Translations under genes and position numbers: made by a program
Notes under the pieces: model-generated
Databases searched by the model: none
Seen by the model: the letters and a program-made list of their open reading frames with translations, nothing else
Told to the model about the DNA's origin: nothing
Part shown: piece after piece, positions 15,734 through 24,733 of the stretch
Numbering within the stretch: the stretch's first letter is position 1
How the letters are laid out: the number at the start of each line of letters is the position of its first letter
DNA from: Gemmatimonadota bacterium
GTDB taxonomy: Bacteria; Gemmatimonadota; Gemmatimonadetes; Longimicrobiales; Gaopeijiaceae
Assembly (NCBI GenBank): GCA_022822445.1
Contig: JAJEBR010000013.1
Coordinates: 1-39,025, forward strand
Length of the DNA stretch: 39,025 nt
Direction of reading: 5' to 3'

Positions 15734-16581
15734 GCATCGTGAAAGCGACACTGCTTCATCTCCGGCGACGCAGGTGGAAGCTGGCCCTGGTCGTCGTACT
15801 GCTCGGTCTGGCGATGACGGTCACGACCCATGTGTACGACGTGGCCGGTATTGTCGCGGAGTCGGAAGCGGTCTCGGAGGCGCTCCAGCAGAGCGCAGAA
15901 CCGCCCTCGCCCGAACAGCTGGAGGCATTGAGAAGGGGGGCCGGTGTACTCGCCCTCTTCTCCGTGATCGACTTCTTCTTCTCCCTGGGCGTGGTGCTGA
16001 TCGGCATATTCATGCCAGGTGGATTGGTGGCCAACGAGCGGCACAGCGGCACCATCATGCTGTGGGCCCAGCACCCGATGCCGCTGAGCCGGTTCTACCT
16101 GCAACGATACCTGGGGATTCAGGGTGCCAACCTGGGCGCCCAGGCGCTCTTCGGCATCACGGCCGTACTCGCCGTCCTGCCGGCATCGGGTTTTCCGGCG
16201 ACGGAGTCCGGCGTCTTCGTGCGGATTTGCCTCACGGGTGCCCTCGCCTGCTCGATCAGCTTTGCCGTGTCCGCCCTCGGACTCCGGCGCGCCGCCTTCC
16301 TGGCTCTCGCGTACTATGCCGCGTCGAGCATCGCGTCGACCGGCATGTCACTGGCGGCTCAGTTTCCGGAGTCCCCTGGGGGCACACTGGCAGCCATTCT
16401 GGACACCCTCCCCTTCCTCATCTTCCCCGGTCTTCTTTTCAACGACTTCGTCGCCGGCTTCGAGTCGGGTGTGGCCTGGGACTGGCGCGCCACGGGCATG
16501 GTACTGTACCACTTCGCCCTGTGGACTGCGATCGCGTGGCTCGGCCTGCTGCGGATCGAGCGGAAGCCTCTCAGGCTCTGA
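15730..16581 (+). CDS. ABC-2-type transporter permease
   Basis: This 283-aa integral membrane protein has about six hydrophobic segments: roughly residues 16-34, 72-100, 125-150, two within 160-205, and 255-275. It starts with a short basic cytosolic stretch (HLRRRRWK). The segment LVANERHSGTIMLWAQHPMPLSRFYLQRYLG is typical of the coupling region in ABC-2 permeases, where regulated insertion or deletion of the transporter is often named in older annotation. It overlaps the ATPase gene by four bases and has no other partner in the window. The transported molecule cannot be inferred. Confidence 0.85.
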   Translation: MSIVKATLLHLRRRRWKLALVVVLLGLAMTVTTHVYDVAGIVAESEAVSEALQQSAEPPSPEQLEALRRGAGVLALFSVIDFFFSLGVVLIGIFMPGGLVANERHSGTIMLWAQHPMPLSRFYLQRYLGIQGANLGAQALFGITAVLAVLPASGFPATESGVFVRICLTGALACSISFAVSALGLRRAAFLALAYYAASSIASTGMSLAAQFPESPGGTLAAILDTLPFLIFPGLLFNDFVAGFESGVAWDWRATGMVLYHFALWTAIAWLGLLRIERKPLRL

Positions 16582-16633
16582 AGAATACCGCGCCACCAGG
16601 AGGGAGGAGGGCTGACCCGCCCCGAATGTTCGA

Positions 16634-17080
16634 TCAGCCCGGCGGCGCCTGGTAGTACATCGTGACCTCGAGGCGCGTGTCGATCAGCAGCGACACCTCC
16701 GCGCCGGGCGGCAGGTGGAGCGCTGTGGTCTCCGCGCAGGCCCCCTCGCTCGCACACTCCTCGACCCGGTAGGTGGAGTTGTTCAGCCCATCGAACCACA
16801 GGAGCTGGTGGGCCAGCCGGGACGGATGCCAGGGGATCGTCAGCGTCTCCTGTGACCCGCCGCGCACCAGACCGACGCGTACGGTGACCGGCCGCGGGCC
16901 TCCGGTCGCCACGACACGCTCCACGGTGACCACCCGGTTCGTCTGGTTGTCGACCTGAACCGTGATCGGCTCGTTGTCACCGCCCCCGCCTCCTCCGGTC
17001 GCGCATGCGCTGTACGCGACCGCGAGGGCGGCAAAGCCGATCAACGCGAGTCCCATTCGAATCTTCTTCGGCGATTCCAT
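16634..17080 (-). CDS. small lipoprotein, paralog of the protein at 21959-22531
   Basis: This is a 148-aa protein of unrecognised family. It has a signal peptide with a lipobox ending in SACATG, a Gly-rich spacer, and then a domain of about 115 residues, probably all beta: EPITVQVDNQTNRVVTVERVV, LTIPWHPSRLAHQLLWFDG, YRVEECASEG, and LHLPPGAEVSLLIDTRLEVTMYY. The start at 17080 is supported by AGGAG eight bases upstream. The whole domain is closely matched by the lipoprotein at 21959-22531, so the two are paralogs flanking the two-peptidase block. Two conserved Cys (in EECASEGACAE) could form a disulfide. Function unknown; the outer-surface location is inferred from the lipobox. Confidence 0.7.
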   Translation of the reverse strand: MESPKKIRMGLALIGFAALAVAYSACATGGGGGGDNEPITVQVDNQTNRVVTVERVVATGGPRPVTVRVGLVRGGSQETLTIPWHPSRLAHQLLWFDGLNNSTYRVEECASEGACAETTALHLPPGAEVSLLIDTRLEVTMYYQAPPG

Positions 17081-17314
17081 CTTCAAAGCTCCTCCCGCGT
17101 GGGACATATGGGATCCTCACCATGCAGAGTGGGACCGGGCGCCTCCCGTTGTCAAACGCGGGCACGCCAGGACGCGGGCGCGTCAAGACGCCGACCCGGG
17201 CGGGCACACTCCACAAGCGACGGCCCCGCAGCGCATCCTTCCGCCGCAGGGCCGCCGCTCCAGCCAGACCGTTACCGATGACCGGCCCGGCCTGTCGGTC
17301 CAAGCTCGTGCTCG

Positions 17315-19840
17315 TCAGTTCGAAACCGGAGGCACCTTGCCCACCGGGAACGGAAAGACGATGGTCGGCGACCCGCCGCCACCCGCGGGCGCCACGTTGT
17401 TCGCCGGGTCCAGCATCGTCTCGATGCGGATCACCGCGTCGACGAAGTGCAGCCGCGTGGCTTCGTGCCGGTTGTTCATGGATGCGGTTTTCAGCTCTTC
17501 CATCAGCGTCGTAAGCTGTCCGCGGGCGAACGGCGCCACGTCCGAGGCCATCGCGTTGTCGTCCATCATCAGGTCCTTCATGCGGTCCAGGTAGGCGCGC
17601 TGCAGGTTGCGCCGGTAGGCGTCGGTGGGACGGCCGTTCATCGCCTCGCGCCATATGGCTTCGCGCAGGTCGTCGAGCATCTCGCCCAGCGTGTAGGCGC
17701 GGTTGCCGTGGAACGCCTCCTGTTCCACGAGACGCTTCATCCGGGTGACGTTCAGCACCTGGTTCAGCGCGCCCGACTGGCGGGACGCAACCTGGTCCAC
17801 GGTGCCCGTGCCCTGGAAGCGGTCCAGGATATCGCTGTCCAGCATCCAGGTGGGCGTCGCGAAGACCTGGCGGTCGAGGTAGTCCATCGCCCGCTCCTGG
17901 TCCCCCTTGGGAACCATCTCGAACGGAACGCCGCTCTGGCCCTGCCGCTTCCGGATCTGCGCCACGCCCCCGATGTTGGTCACGACGTGTCCGGTGTAGC
18001 GCGACCACTGCGACACGACATTGTTGTAGAGCTCCTCGAGGTTCGAGTAGTCCTCGCCGTCCTCGCGGGTCCAGTCGAGCAGCCGGTCGGTGATGCGCTT
18101 CAGGTTCTCGATGCCGTAGTCGGAGGCGCGCATCGCGTCGTCGCCGATGGCCTCGGTCTGCACGGTCGGATCGGCGCCGGTGGGGCTGGAGAAGCGGTAC
18201 ATCGCGTCTCTCTGCTTGTCGACCACCATCGCGCGCAGCGGCTCCATCTCGGAGTCGCGGTCGGTGCCCGGCAAGTGCCGGTAGCCCCACTCGATGGCGA
18301 ACTTGTCGTACGGACCCACGACCGGGTAGATGCAGGTGTCGTCGCCCGGCTGCGCCACGTAGTTGAAGCGCGCGTAGTCCATGATCGAGGACGACACTCC
18401 GTTATCGCAGACAAAGCGGGTGCGCAGACGCTCCACCGGATAGGCCGAGTGCGCCTGGAAGTTGTGCTGCAGCCCGATCGTGTGACCCACCTCATGTGCC
18501 GAGACGAAGCGAATGAGCTCGCCCATCACCTCGTCGTCGAACTCGACCCCGCGCGCGTCCTCGTTGACGGCGGCAGTCTGCACGAAGAACCAGTTGCGCA
18601 GGAGGTTCATCACGTTGTGGTACCACTGGATGTCGCTCTCCAGGATCTCACCGGTGCGCGGGTCGTGCACGTGCGGCCCGGAGGCGTTCTGCACATCGGA
18701 GGCCAGGTAGCGAATCACCGAATAGCGTGCATCCTCGGGGCTCCAGTCGGGATCGTCCTTCGGCGCCTCGCGGCCCACGATGGCGTTGCTGAAGCCGGCG
18801 GCCTCGAAGGCGACCTGCCAGTCGTTCACCCCCTGGATGAGGTAGGGGACCCACTTGGGCGGCGTCGCGGGATCGATGTAGTAGACGATCGGGTTGACCG
18901 GGTCGACGAGTTCGCCGCGGGCGTACGCCTCCGGATCGCTGGGCTCCAGGCGCCAGCGCGTGATGAAGCAGCGGGTCTCGGCGCGCTGCACGTCCAGGCT
19001 GAAGTCCGTGCGCGTGTTGCTGAAGTAACCGACCCTTTCGTCGCAGAGGCGCGGCTCCATGGGGTCGTCCGGAAGGAGCAGCATCGAATGGGCCATCTCC
19101 ATCGACAGGGTGTTGCCCGCCGCGTTGGACGGCGCCTGCGTGGCGTCGTAGGTCACGACGCGGCGCACCTCCACGTTCCGCGGGTAGGCGTTGGCGCGCA
19201 CGATATACGTTCGCTCCCCGTCGAGCCTGCGCACGCCGTAGTTGGTGCGCTGGAACCTGCTCAGCCCCAGGAGCGCGAAGTCGCTCGTGAACATGTCGGT
19301 GACCTCCACGACGACCGCCATGGAGTCCTCCGACATGACCTCGATGTCGAAGGACTGCAGGATCGGTTCGAAGTTGGAATTCTCGACCGCGCCCGCAATT
19401 GCCGTCGTGTCGTCCGCGACGTTCGTGTAGCTGACCAGCCTGAGGAAGATGCGCTCGGCGTTCTTCTGCCACCTGACCGTCGAGGTGTTGAGCTTCGAGC
19501 CCCCGTAGCCGGCGCCGGTGGGCGTGCGAGCGATGCGGGTGAGCAGGAGCATCTCGCGGTCCAGCATGTCCAGGGGAATCTCGTAGAAGAGATCCTCCCC
19601 GATCATGTGGGTCTTGAAGAGGCCCTCGGTCGTGATCGCGTCCTCGGTGATCACGTCCGTGTACTTGGTGGTGGTGTCCGGTTCCTCCTCTTCCTGCTCT
19701 TCCGCTTCGGTGGTGTCCTGTTCCTCCTCCTGCACCAGCAGGAGCCCGGAGGAAGAGGCGGCGACCAGGGGGTCCGGAGCCGGCAGGGCGAGGACGCCTG
19801 CGAGCAGCATGAGGAGGAGTGGGGTGATGAGTCTGCGCAT
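17315..19840 (-). CDS. exported DUF5117-type zinc-dependent metalloprotease
   Basis: This 841-aa protein has a signal peptide and then a Glu/Asp/Thr-rich acidic stretch (about residues 38-65). N-terminal domains of the DUF5118/DUF5117 type follow. The zinc site HEVGHTIGLQH lies at 449-459, with H449, H453 and H459 as ligands and E450 as base. Downstream is SIMDYARFNYVAQPGD, which fits the metzincin Met-turn. It should be a periplasmic or surface protease; such large zinc metalloproteases are common in Gemmatimonadota and Bacteroidota. AAGGA lies six bases before the start. It is transcribed in the same direction as the M1 peptidase gene 154 bp upstream. Confidence 0.88.
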   Translation of the reverse strand: MRRLITPLLLMLLAGVLALPAPDPLVAASSSGLLLVQEEEQDTTEAEEQEEEEPDTTTKYTDVITEDAITTEGLFKTHMIGEDLFYEIPLDMLDREMLLLTRIARTPTGAGYGGSKLNTSTVRWQKNAERIFLRLVSYTNVADDTTAIAGAVENSNFEPILQSFDIEVMSEDSMAVVVEVTDMFTSDFALLGLSRFQRTNYGVRRLDGERTYIVRANAYPRNVEVRRVVTYDATQAPSNAAGNTLSMEMAHSMLLLPDDPMEPRLCDERVGYFSNTRTDFSLDVQRAETRCFITRWRLEPSDPEAYARGELVDPVNPIVYYIDPATPPKWVPYLIQGVNDWQVAFEAAGFSNAIVGREAPKDDPDWSPEDARYSVIRYLASDVQNASGPHVHDPRTGEILESDIQWYHNVMNLLRNWFFVQTAAVNEDARGVEFDDEVMGELIRFVSAHEVGHTIGLQHNFQAHSAYPVERLRTRFVCDNGVSSSIMDYARFNYVAQPGDDTCIYPVVGPYDKFAIEWGYRHLPGTDRDSEMEPLRAMVVDKQRDAMYRFSSPTGADPTVQTEAIGDDAMRASDYGIENLKRITDRLLDWTREDGEDYSNLEELYNNVVSQWSRYTGHVVTNIGGVAQIRKRQGQSGVPFEMVPKGDQERAMDYLDRQVFATPTWMLDSDILDRFQGTGTVDQVASRQSGALNQVLNVTRMKRLVEQEAFHGNRAYTLGEMLDDLREAIWREAMNGRPTDAYRRNLQRAYLDRMKDLMMDDNAMASDVAPFARGQLTTLMEELKTASMNNRHEATRLHFVDAVIRIETMLDPANNVAPAGGGGSPTIVFPFPVGKVPPVSN

Positions 19841-19994
19841 GGTATTCCTTCCCGGAGTTGAGTTGCACGCGATCCGCCAAAACTAATCTAGTCGTGGGCT
19901 CCGCCGCCACCACCAGCAGGGGTTTTCGGGCACGGCGCGTTTCAGCATCGGCGCCCGCCACCCGGAACCGGCGGATCGAGGCGGCATTTCGGCG

Positions 19995-21863
19995 CTACCG
20001 CGGAGGTCCCCGCCGGAAGTCGGAGCGGAAGAGCAGCCACGTCCCCGGATCGAGGCGCACTTCGGCGGGTTCGGCGGCAACAGGGATCACGAAGCGGTGG
20101 GCAGGTCCGTCGATCCGGATGGTCGTAACCTGCGCGGGGAGCAGGTCCCCTTCCGCGTAGATGCCGACCTCCAGCGGGACTTCGAACGGGGCGCCCGGCT
20201 GCACCTGGCGGAGCTCGATCTGAACCGCTCCGGCCGCGGCGTCGTAGCGCCAGCTCCCCTCGAGGGCCGGATTGCGGCCGCGCCGCAGCCACTGGTCGAA
20301 GAAGGCCTGCAGATCGTCCCCCGAGGCCTCCTCCATCGCGTGCATGAAGTCGTCGGTGGTCGCGGTCCCGTTGAAGTGGCGGGCGTAGTAGAGGCGAATG
20401 CCGCGCCAGAAGGCCTCGTCGCCGAGCCGGCCCCGCAGCATGTGCAGCACCCACGCCCCCTTCTGGTAGGTCGCCACGCTGGTGACGCGGGACATGTCGG
20501 TCAGGCTGTCGTGCACGACGCGGTAGTCGGGATTGTCGTCGTACCAGCGCCAGACGCGCTCGGCCGCCTGCCGCAAGCCCGTGACGAAGTCATCGCGCCC
20601 GTAGGCGTGCTCGCGGAAGAGGAGGGTGAAGTAGGTGGCGAAGCCCTCGCTGAGCCAGACATCGTCCCACTCGGATTCGGTGACGGAGTTGCCGAACCAC
20701 TGGTGCGCGATCTCGTGAATGACGACGTTGCGCCAGCCGACCGAGCGCTCGCCGGTGACCGAGTTCTCGCCGTACATCAGCGCGGTCGCCGCCTCCATCC
20801 CGCCGCCGGTGGCCGGCGAGGTGATGTTGGCCAGCTTCTCGTAGGCGAAGGGCCCGATGTATGCGTCGTAGAAGTGGAGGACCTCGATGGTGGGCACCGC
20901 GAAGTCGTAGAAGCCCGCGTCGCGGTCGCGGGCGTAGACCCAGGTCTGCACCGGCACGCCCTTGAACTCGCCGAGGTGCTGCACCGCGAAGCGCGCGACG
21001 CCCACCACGTAGAGCCACGGCGAGATCGGCACCGACTGCTTCCAGTGGGTAAGGCGCATGCCGCCCTCCAGGTCCGTCTCCTCCATGAGCCGCCCGTTCG
21101 ACACCACCTGGTAGTGCGCGGGCGCGGTGACGACGAACTCGCAGGTCGCCTTGTCGCCGATGTGGTCGACGGTGGGCAGCCAGTTGCGCGCCCGGTTGGG
21201 CCAGTTGTCGCTGAAGAAGGTGCGCTCGCCGTACTTGTTCGGGCCGATGCGGAGGCCGGAAGCGGGGATGCCGTGGTAGCTGACGGTGAAGGTCGAGCGG
21301 GTGCCAGCGGTGCCGGGGGACGGAAGGGTGACGGTGAGGACGTCGTCCTGGTGGCGGTGGGCGAGCGGGTTGCCAGCGGGGGTGGTGACGGCGAGGACCT
21401 CCATGCCGCGGGCGGGGGTGTCGGCGGCGGCGGGCGGCGGGCGGGCGGCGGACGGCTCCGGCGGCGGGCGGCCGATCAGGTCGAGCGGGACCTCGGTGAC
21501 GCCGTCGGCGGTGAAGCGGAGGGTGACGGTGGTCCGCCCGGTGATCTCGTCGGTGTCGTCGCGCAGGGTGAGTTCGAACCGGTAGGATTCGATGTCGATG
21601 CCGGGCGCGGGGGGCGGCGGGGCGGGGGTGGTCGCCGGGGCGAAGCCATGGCCGGACGGTATGGCTGGATGGAAGCCTGGTATGGCTGTATGGATCGCCG
21701 GGACGGGGCCATGGCCGGATGGGGCGGCGGCGGTGGGTGGGGGGGCGATCGCATGGCCGGTTGGGACGGCGGCCGCAGCCGCGCCGGCCAGCAGCGTGGG
21801 GAGCAGCAGGGCGGGAAGAGGGCGAGGCAGTGTGAGGGGGGATGGGGGGTGGTGGGTTCGCAT
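19995..21863 (-). CDS. exported M1-family aminopeptidase
   Basis: This 622-aa protein has a signal peptide (LPALLLPTLLAGAAAAA). A Pro/Gly/His-rich repeat region (about residues 31-74) and the M1 N-terminal beta domain follow. The substrate-binding GGGMEAATALMYGENS stands in for GAMEN. The zinc site is HEIAHQWFGN at 383-392, with the third ligand E406 in WLSEGFATYF. It should remove N-terminal residues from peptides in the periplasm, and it sits beside another protease. The start at 21863 is preceded by GGAGG four bases away and begins the signal peptide; the longer open frame upstream lacks family similarity. The peptidase core ends normally, with a short C-terminal beta domain. Confidence 0.87.
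   Translation of the reverse strand: MRTHHPPSPLTLPRPLPALLLPTLLAGAAAAAVPTGHAIAPPPTAAAPSGHGPVPAIHTAIPGFHPAIPSGHGFAPATTPAPPPPAPGIDIESYRFELTLRDDTDEITGRTTVTLRFTADGVTEVPLDLIGRPPPEPSAARPPPAAADTPARGMEVLAVTTPAGNPLAHRHQDDVLTVTLPSPGTAGTRSTFTVSYHGIPASGLRIGPNKYGERTFFSDNWPNRARNWLPTVDHIGDKATCEFVVTAPAHYQVVSNGRLMEETDLEGGMRLTHWKQSVPISPWLYVVGVARFAVQHLGEFKGVPVQTWVYARDRDAGFYDFAVPTIEVLHFYDAYIGPFAYEKLANITSPATGGGMEAATALMYGENSVTGERSVGWRNVVIHEIAHQWFGNSVTESEWDDVWLSEGFATYFTLLFREHAYGRDDFVTGLRQAAERVWRWYDDNPDYRVVHDSLTDMSRVTSVATYQKGAWVLHMLRGRLGDEAFWRGIRLYYARHFNGTATTDDFMHAMEEASGDDLQAFFDQWLRRGRNPALEGSWRYDAAAGAVQIELRQVQPGAPFEVPLEVGIYAEGDLLPAQVTTIRIDGPAHRFVIPVAAEPAEVRLDPGTWLLFRSDFRRGPPR
21646..21764. repeat. degenerate repeats in the M1 peptidase leader region
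   Basis: The motif ATGGCCGG or ATGGCTGG followed by a T/A-rich pair and GG recurs about five times, at about 21648, 21661, 21682, 21711 and 21753. On the minus strand this gives alternating PSGHG and PAI-type units between the signal peptide and the catalytic region. The copies are unevenly spaced and diverged. Confidence 0.55.
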
Positions 21864-21958
21864 GGCGCCTCCGGTGCGTGGTCGGATGCCGCAAGATGCC
21901 CTGATTCGGCGTAGCGGTCCAGCCAACCCGCACCGGAGGCTGTCAAGGTGGTCGGCCG

Positions 21959-22531
21959 CTATCCGCCCCTGGTCCGTCCGACCTCCTCCGTGGGAACGTC
22001 GTAGTACAGGGTGGCCACATGGCGCGCGTCGATCACCAGCGTGACCCTCGCGCCGGGCGGCAGGTGGAGCGAGCTGGTCTGCACGCAGGCGCGCAGGCCC
22101 TCGCCGCGGCATTCCTCGACGCGATAGCTCAAGCTGTGCTGTCCCGGGCCGAGGGTCTCGCTGTCGGTCGCAACCCGTTCCGCGCCTTCGAGCCACAGGA
22201 TCTGGTGGGCAAGGCGGGACGATTGCCATGGGACGGTCAGCGACCGCTTGGACTTGCCGTTCACCAAACCGATGCGCCGGGTGACGGGCCGTTCTCCCTG
22301 GCTCCGCGTTTGTCCGAAGCCGGCGCTCCCCGGACTGCCGCTGATGGCCACGACGCGGTCCACCGTGATCACCCGGCTGGTCAGGTTGTCGACGTGCACG
22401 GTGATCGGCTCGTGGCCGGCATCCGATCCACCCTCCGAAGTGGTCGCGCACGCGGAAAACGCGACCACCAGGAACGCCTGGACCAGTGCCATCATCCCCA
22501 TTCGGTTCTTTCCTGGCATTCTCACTCTCAT
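21959..22531 (-). CDS. small lipoprotein, paralog of the protein at 16634-17080
   Basis: This is a 190-aa protein of unrecognised family with a signal peptide and lipobox (VAFSACATT). The domain opens with EPITVHVDNLTSRVITVDRVV and continues with LTVPWQSSRLAHQILWLEG, YRVEECRGEGLRACVQ and LHLPPGARVTLVIDARHVATLYY, the same order as the paralog. It differs by a longer insertion of about 15 residues (GSPGSAGFGQTRSQGERP) and one before YRVEEC (ERVATDSETLGPGQHSLS). The start at 22531 follows a purine-rich AGAGAGAGGGA stretch. It lies just upstream of the M1 peptidase gene in the same direction, about 95 bases away. A disulfide between the two Cys of the EEC region is possible. Function unknown. Confidence 0.7.
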   Translation of the reverse strand: MRVRMPGKNRMGMMALVQAFLVVAFSACATTSEGGSDAGHEPITVHVDNLTSRVITVDRVVAISGSPGSAGFGQTRSQGERPVTRRIGLVNGKSKRSLTVPWQSSRLAHQILWLEGAERVATDSETLGPGQHSLSYRVEECRGEGLRACVQTSSLHLPPGARVTLVIDARHVATLYYDVPTEEVGRTRGG

Positions 22532-22785
22532 CGTTCCCTCTCTCTTTTCTGTTTGTAGCTGCAATGAAGTTCCTGCTCTAAGACCCGGTGCGCGGCAAAG
22601 ACGTTGCCTCGTGCCCTGCCTACTGGCGTACCCTTCATTCTCTTCACCGGCGCTGCGAGTGCGTGGACTGTGTGTGTGCCTGGTCGATCGCAATCCGTGG
22701 AACCCGGGCCATCTGCCTTCCCAACCGCACGCCCGCCGGGGCAACCATACTTGCCCAGGGTTCGGTGCCTGGTTAGAGATCCACC

Positions 22786-24732
22786 ATGACTGCACTACGA
22801 CGGCCCTGCCGGCCGCGTTTCCCGATCGGGCCGCTTGCCCCCGCCGCCATGTTCTCTTGCCTGGCCGTGGCTTCCTGCGGAGGTGATCCGCCGGTCACTC
22901 CGATCGACCCTAAGCCGGAGCCCGACCGGCCCACCGTCCTGGCCATCCATGCCGGAGACGGGCAGACCGCGACGGCGGGCACCTCCGTCGCCGAGCCGGT
23001 CCTCGTGCGGGTGACGGGGCGGACCGGGGCCGCGCTCGCCGGCGTGCAGGTGGGATTCGCGGTCACCGCCGGCGGCGGCCGGGTCCGGTCCGCGTCGGCC
23101 AGCACCGGTACCGACGGCCTCGCGTCACCGGGCAGTTGGACGCTGGGGACGCCGGGACCCCAGGAACTGCGCGCAACCGTCGAGGGGTTGCAGCCCGTCA
23201 CCTTCACGGCTGACGCGATCGGGATACCGGCCCGCGTCGAGGCGGCTGCGGGGCTGGACCAGCAGGCCTTCGTGGGGTCGCAGGTCGCGGTGGCGCCCCA
23301 GGTGCGCGTAACCGCAGCGGATGGCTCGCCGGTCCCGGGGGTTCCGGTCTCCTTCACCACCGATCCGGGCGCAACGATCGCCGGCGCCGATTCGGTCACC
23401 AACGATGACGGGCGTGCGAGCGCGGGCAGCTGGACGCTGGGCCCGACGCCCGCGGTCTACCGGCTCGAGGCGAGGGTGGAAGGCGAGGGCGTCACCGGCA
23501 ATCCCGTCCGCTTCGAGGCCCGCGCGATGGCGGGACCGCCCGCCGAACTGGTGCGGGTCGAGGGGGACGGGCAGGAATCCGAAGTCACATTCCCGGTGCC
23601 GGTCCTGCCGAGGGTGCGCGTACTCGATCCTTCCGGGAACTTCATGGCCGGCGTCAAGGTGTCGTTCGAGGCGGGCGGGGGCAGCGCGGTTCGTCCCCAG
23701 GAGGCCGAATCCGATTCGCTCGGCTTTGCGGGTGTGGAAAGGTGGATACTCGGGACCGAGCCCGGCGTCGTCTACACGCTCAGCGCCAGCGTGCGCGACG
23801 GCGAAGAGGTGCTGGCATCCGCGGCCTTCACGGCCACCGCCACGCCGCCCGTCTACGACATCGAGATCGTTTTCCGGAGGCCGGAGGAGCTTTCCGAGTC
23901 CCACCGCACCGCGTTCGAGAACGCCGAGCGGCTGTGGGAAGAGGCCATCACCGGCAACCTGCCCTGGGCGACGCTGCGGGAGGGCGAACTGAGGACGTGC
24001 CTGTCCCGCGGCGGGATCGACCTCGAGGCCGATGGGGACCGGATCGTCAACGACATGCTGATCTACGCGAGCATCGAGCAGATCGACGGGGGCGGCGGGA
24101 TCCTGGCGGCGGCGGGCCCCTGTCAGCTGCGGGCCCGTTCCGAGTTGCCGATCGTGGGAACGCTGCGGATCGACGCGGCCGACGCGGACGGGGAGCACCT
24201 GGAGGAGACGATCGTCCACGAGATGGCGCACGTGCTGGGATTCGGCACCCTGTGGGGCCGGCTGGACCTGCTTCAGGACTCGGTGGTGAGCGGCCGCGGC
24301 AATCCCCACTTCACCGGTGATTCCGCCGTCGCCGCCTTCGCGAGGATCGGGGGCGAACGGTATGCGGCGAGCGACCTGGTGCCGGTGCAGAACCTCGGTG
24401 GCGTGGGGGTCTGGAACGGGCACTGGCGCGACTTCGTCTTCTGCAACGAGCTGATGACGGCGTTCGTCGACGCGGGCAAGAACCCGCTGAGCATCGTGAC
24501 CCTCGCCTCGATGACCGACCTGGGGTACGAGGGGGTGGATCTGGCCGTCGCCGATGAATTCACGGTGCCGGTGGGGTGCAGTTCGCCGGATGCGGGTGGG
24601 GCACGGCGGGATGTGGCGCGACCCGGTGGCGCGTGGCCGGGGGCGAGGCCCGGATCAGGCGTCGAAATCCTTCTGCCGCCGATCGGCGTGGTGAATGTGG
24701 ATGCGCGCCGGCGCGTGCTTCGGCCCCGATAG
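22786..24732 (+). CDS. lipoprotein with Ig-like repeats and leishmanolysin-like zinc protease domain
   Basis: This 648-aa protein has a signal peptide with a lipobox-like VASCGGD. Three Ig-like (Big1-type) repeats of about 95 residues follow, at roughly 45-145, 145-250 and 250-355, each with a GxxxxxWxLG-type strand (GSWTLGTPG, GSWTLGPTP, ERWILGTEP). The C-terminal metallopeptidase has HEMAHVLGFG at 478-487, a likely third ligand H546 in VWNGHWRD, and a Met-turn-like segment in TLASMTDLGY. This is the architecture of leishmanolysin-related (M8-like) proteins. It is probably surface-anchored, with Ig repeats as a stalk. It runs divergent from the paralogous lipoprotein, across a 254-bp region without clear promoter boxes, and ends one base from the convergent ligase gene. 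Confidence 0.82.
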   Translation: MTALRRPCRPRFPIGPLAPAAMFSCLAVASCGGDPPVTPIDPKPEPDRPTVLAIHAGDGQTATAGTSVAEPVLVRVTGRTGAALAGVQVGFAVTAGGGRVRSASASTGTDGLASPGSWTLGTPGPQELRATVEGLQPVTFTADAIGIPARVEAAAGLDQQAFVGSQVAVAPQVRVTAADGSPVPGVPVSFTTDPGATIAGADSVTNDDGRASAGSWTLGPTPAVYRLEARVEGEGVTGNPVRFEARAMAGPPAELVRVEGDGQESEVTFPVPVLPRVRVLDPSGNFMAGVKVSFEAGGGSAVRPQEAESDSLGFAGVERWILGTEPGVVYTLSASVRDGEEVLASAAFTATATPPVYDIEIVFRRPEELSESHRTAFENAERLWEEAITGNLPWATLREGELRTCLSRGGIDLEADGDRIVNDMLIYASIEQIDGGGGILAAAGPCQLRARSELPIVGTLRIDAADADGEHLEETIVHEMAHVLGFGTLWGRLDLLQDSVVSGRGNPHFTGDSAVAAFARIGGERYAASDLVPVQNLGGVGVWNGHWRDFVFCNELMTAFVDAGKNPLSIVTLASMTDLGYEGVDLAVADEFTVPVGCSSPDAGGARRDVARPGGAWPGARPGSGVEILLPPIGVVNVDARRRVLRPR

Positions 24733-24733
24733 C

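Noticed and set aside
17447..19861. An 804-codon plus-strand frame opposite the DUF5117-type metalloprotease
   Set aside because: It shows low-complexity His/Val/Arg composition with no domain and is antisense to a protein with an intact zinc site and signal peptide.
22818..22830. A further CCCGATCGGG palindrome near the start of the leishmanolysin-like gene
   Set aside because: It is a single 10-bp palindrome within the signal-peptide codons, without the flanking arms seen at 199-280; probably coincidence.
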